Source of the DNA: an uncultured Prevotella sp.
GTDB lineage: Bacteria; Bacteroidota; Bacteroidia; Bacteroidales; Bacteroidaceae
Assembly: GCA_900547085.1 (NCBI GenBank)
Contig: URFI01000115.1
Location: 1-7,459, forward strand
Length of the DNA stretch: 7,459 bases
Direction of reading: 5' to 3'
The first letter of the stretch is position 1; every line of letters begins with the position of its first letter. The position numbers were made by a program, and so were the translations under genes. This document shows, piece by piece, positions 6,390-7,459 of the stretch. Below the pieces are notes generated by a model. It made no database searches and was not told the DNA's origin. It saw only the letters and a program-made list of their open reading frames with translations.

Positions 6390-7459
6390 ATGGAAAAAGA
6401 TCAAGAACTTTTTAATCTCATTGAGCAAGAGCATCAACGCCAGCTCAAAGGAATGGAACTTATCGCCTCAGAGAACTTTGTCAGCGACGAAGTCATGCAG
6501 GCAATGGGATCGTATCTAACAAACAAATACGCCGAAGGCCTTCCCGGAAAGCGTTATTATGGCGGTTGCCAAATCGTTGACCAGGTAGAGAATCTGGCGA
6601 TAGCACGTGTCAAAAAACTCTTCGGAGCCGAGTTTGCCAACGTACAACCACACTCGGGCGCACAAGCAAACGCCGCCGTTTTGCTGGCTGTATTGAAACC
6701 TGGCGATACATTCATGGGGCTCAACCTCGATCATGGCGGCCATTTGTCACACGGAAGCAGCGTTAACACATCCGGTATTCTCTATCATCCCATTGGCTAT
6801 AACCTGAATAAGGAAACGGGCCGCATAGACTATGATGAGATGGAACAGCTGGCTCACCAACATCATCCGAAACTGATTATTGGAGGTGGATCTGCTTACA
6901 GCCGCGAGTGGGACTATCAGCGTATGCGCAAGATTGCTGACGAAGTGGGAGCTTTACTCATGGTTGATATGGCTCACCCAGCAGGACTGATTGCTGCCGG
7001 ATTGCTGAACAATCCTGTCAAATATGCACACATCGTCACCAGTACTACGCACAAAACGCTCCGTGGCCCACGCGGTGGCATCATTTTGATGGGTAAAGAC
7101 TTTGAAAATCCATGGGGGCTGACCACTAAGAAAGGTGATGTCAAGATGATGTCGCAGCTGCTCAACAGTGCAGTATTCCCCGGAACGCAGGGCGGTCCTC
7201 TTGAACATGTCATTGCAGCCAAGGCTGTTGGCTTCGGCGAAAACCTGAAACCGTCATGGAAAGAGTATGCACTGCAGGTTAAAAAGAATGCGGCTGTGTT
7301 GGCCGATGCACTCACACAACGTGGCTTCAGCATCGTAAGTGGCGGAACAGACAACCACTCGATGTTGGTTGACCTTCGCTCAAAATATCCAGAACTGACT
7401 GGTAAAGTGGCCGAAAACGCACTCGTTGCTGCCGATATTACCGTCAACAAGAACATGGT
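6390..7459 (+). CDS. glyA: Serine hydroxymethyltransferase, 3' end cut by window edge
   Basis: PLP-dependent cytoplasmic enzyme interconverting serine plus tetrahydrofolate with glycine plus 5,10-methylene-tetrahydrofolate, the main source of one-carbon units for purine, thymidylate and methionine synthesis. The frame stays open to the last base, giving 356 residues; the family is about 425 long, so roughly 70 C-terminal residues lie outside. ELIASENFVS (23-32), KYAEGLPGKRYYGG (46-59) and HGGHLSHGSSVN (115-126) are substrate and cofactor signatures. VDMAHPAGLIAAG (192-204) carries the PLP-contacting Asp and His, and THKTLRGPRGG (220-230) carries Lys222, the Schiff-base lysine. FPGTQGGP (263-270) follows. 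No essential residue is altered. ATG 6390 is chosen because it begins the conserved N-terminus (MEKDQELFNLIEQEHQRQL); an in-frame ATG at 6354 would add 12 residues that do not resemble the family. It lies downstream of pyrBI on the same strand, and co-transcription is possible but unproven. Confidence 0.97.
   Translation, partial: MEKDQELFNLIEQEHQRQLKGMELIASENFVSDEVMQAMGSYLTNKYAEGLPGKRYYGGCQIVDQVENLAIARVKKLFGAEFANVQPHSGAQANAAVLLAVLKPGDTFMGLNLDHGGHLSHGSSVNTSGILYHPIGYNLNKETGRIDYDEMEQLAHQHHPKLIIGGGSAYSREWDYQRMRKIADEVGALLMVDMAHPAGLIAAGLLNNPVKYAHIVTSTTHKTLRGPRGGIILMGKDFENPWGLTTKKGDVKMMSQLLNSAVFPGTQGGPLEHVIAAKAVGFGENLKPSWKEYALQVKKNAAVLADALTQRGFSIVSGGTDNHSMLVDLRSKYPELTGKVAENALVAADITVNKNM

Noticed and set aside
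6974..7456. 160-codon minus-strand ORF
   Set aside because: It is the antisense shadow of glyA, whose frame contains all the family motifs.
1..7459. CRISPR arrays, tRNA/rRNA genes, insertion sequences, phage or defence genes
   Set aside because: No regularly spaced repeats, cloverleaf-like sequences, transposase or integrase motifs, or terminal inverted repeats were seen; nearly all the sequence is accounted for by housekeeping genes.

Overview
The window looks like ordinary chromosome from a Bacteroidota bacterium, most likely Prevotella or a close relative. The reasons are Bacteroidota-type RNase G, class A penicillin-binding protein and GlyA sequences, a C10 (streptopain/interpain-like) secreted cysteine peptidase of the kind common in Prevotella, start sites preceded by A/T-rich DNA rather than strong Shine-Dalgarno sequences, and TAnnTTTG-type -7 promoter boxes. 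The assignment is by recognition only; no database search was run.

Layout: (1) 1-1109, + strand: 3' two-thirds of an RNase E/G gene (rng), followed by a strong intrinsic terminator at 1121-1166. (2) 1211-2173, +: a secreted C10 cysteine peptidase gene interrupted by one in-frame TGA at 1565-1567, where the family has Trp (TGG). The rest of the frame is intact up to the natural stop, so it is called a pseudogene. (3) 2174-2403: convergent intergenic region with a hairpin that best fits a terminator for the minus-strand gene, plus an orphan promoter-like box. (4) 2404-4716, - strand: a complete class A penicillin-binding protein (glycosyltransferase plus transpeptidase). (5) 4717-4838: divergent promoter region. 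(6) 4839-6270, +: pyrB-pyrI, the catalytic and regulatory chains of aspartate carbamoyltransferase, 28 nt apart and probably one operon. (7) 6390-7459, +: glyA (serine hydroxymethyltransferase), which runs off the window end; its last ~70 residues are missing.

Functionally these are mostly housekeeping genes: RNA processing, peptidoglycan synthesis, de novo pyrimidine synthesis with allosteric control, and one-carbon metabolism. pyrBI and glyA share a strand and both feed nucleotide synthesis, but the 119-nt gap between them leaves co-transcription open. The only clearly accessory gene is the broken peptidase. I found no CRISPR array, transposon, tRNA, rRNA, phage or defence genes, and nothing that convincingly amounts to an undescribed system. 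The best leads are the nonsense codon and the altered active-site loop in the C10 peptidase.
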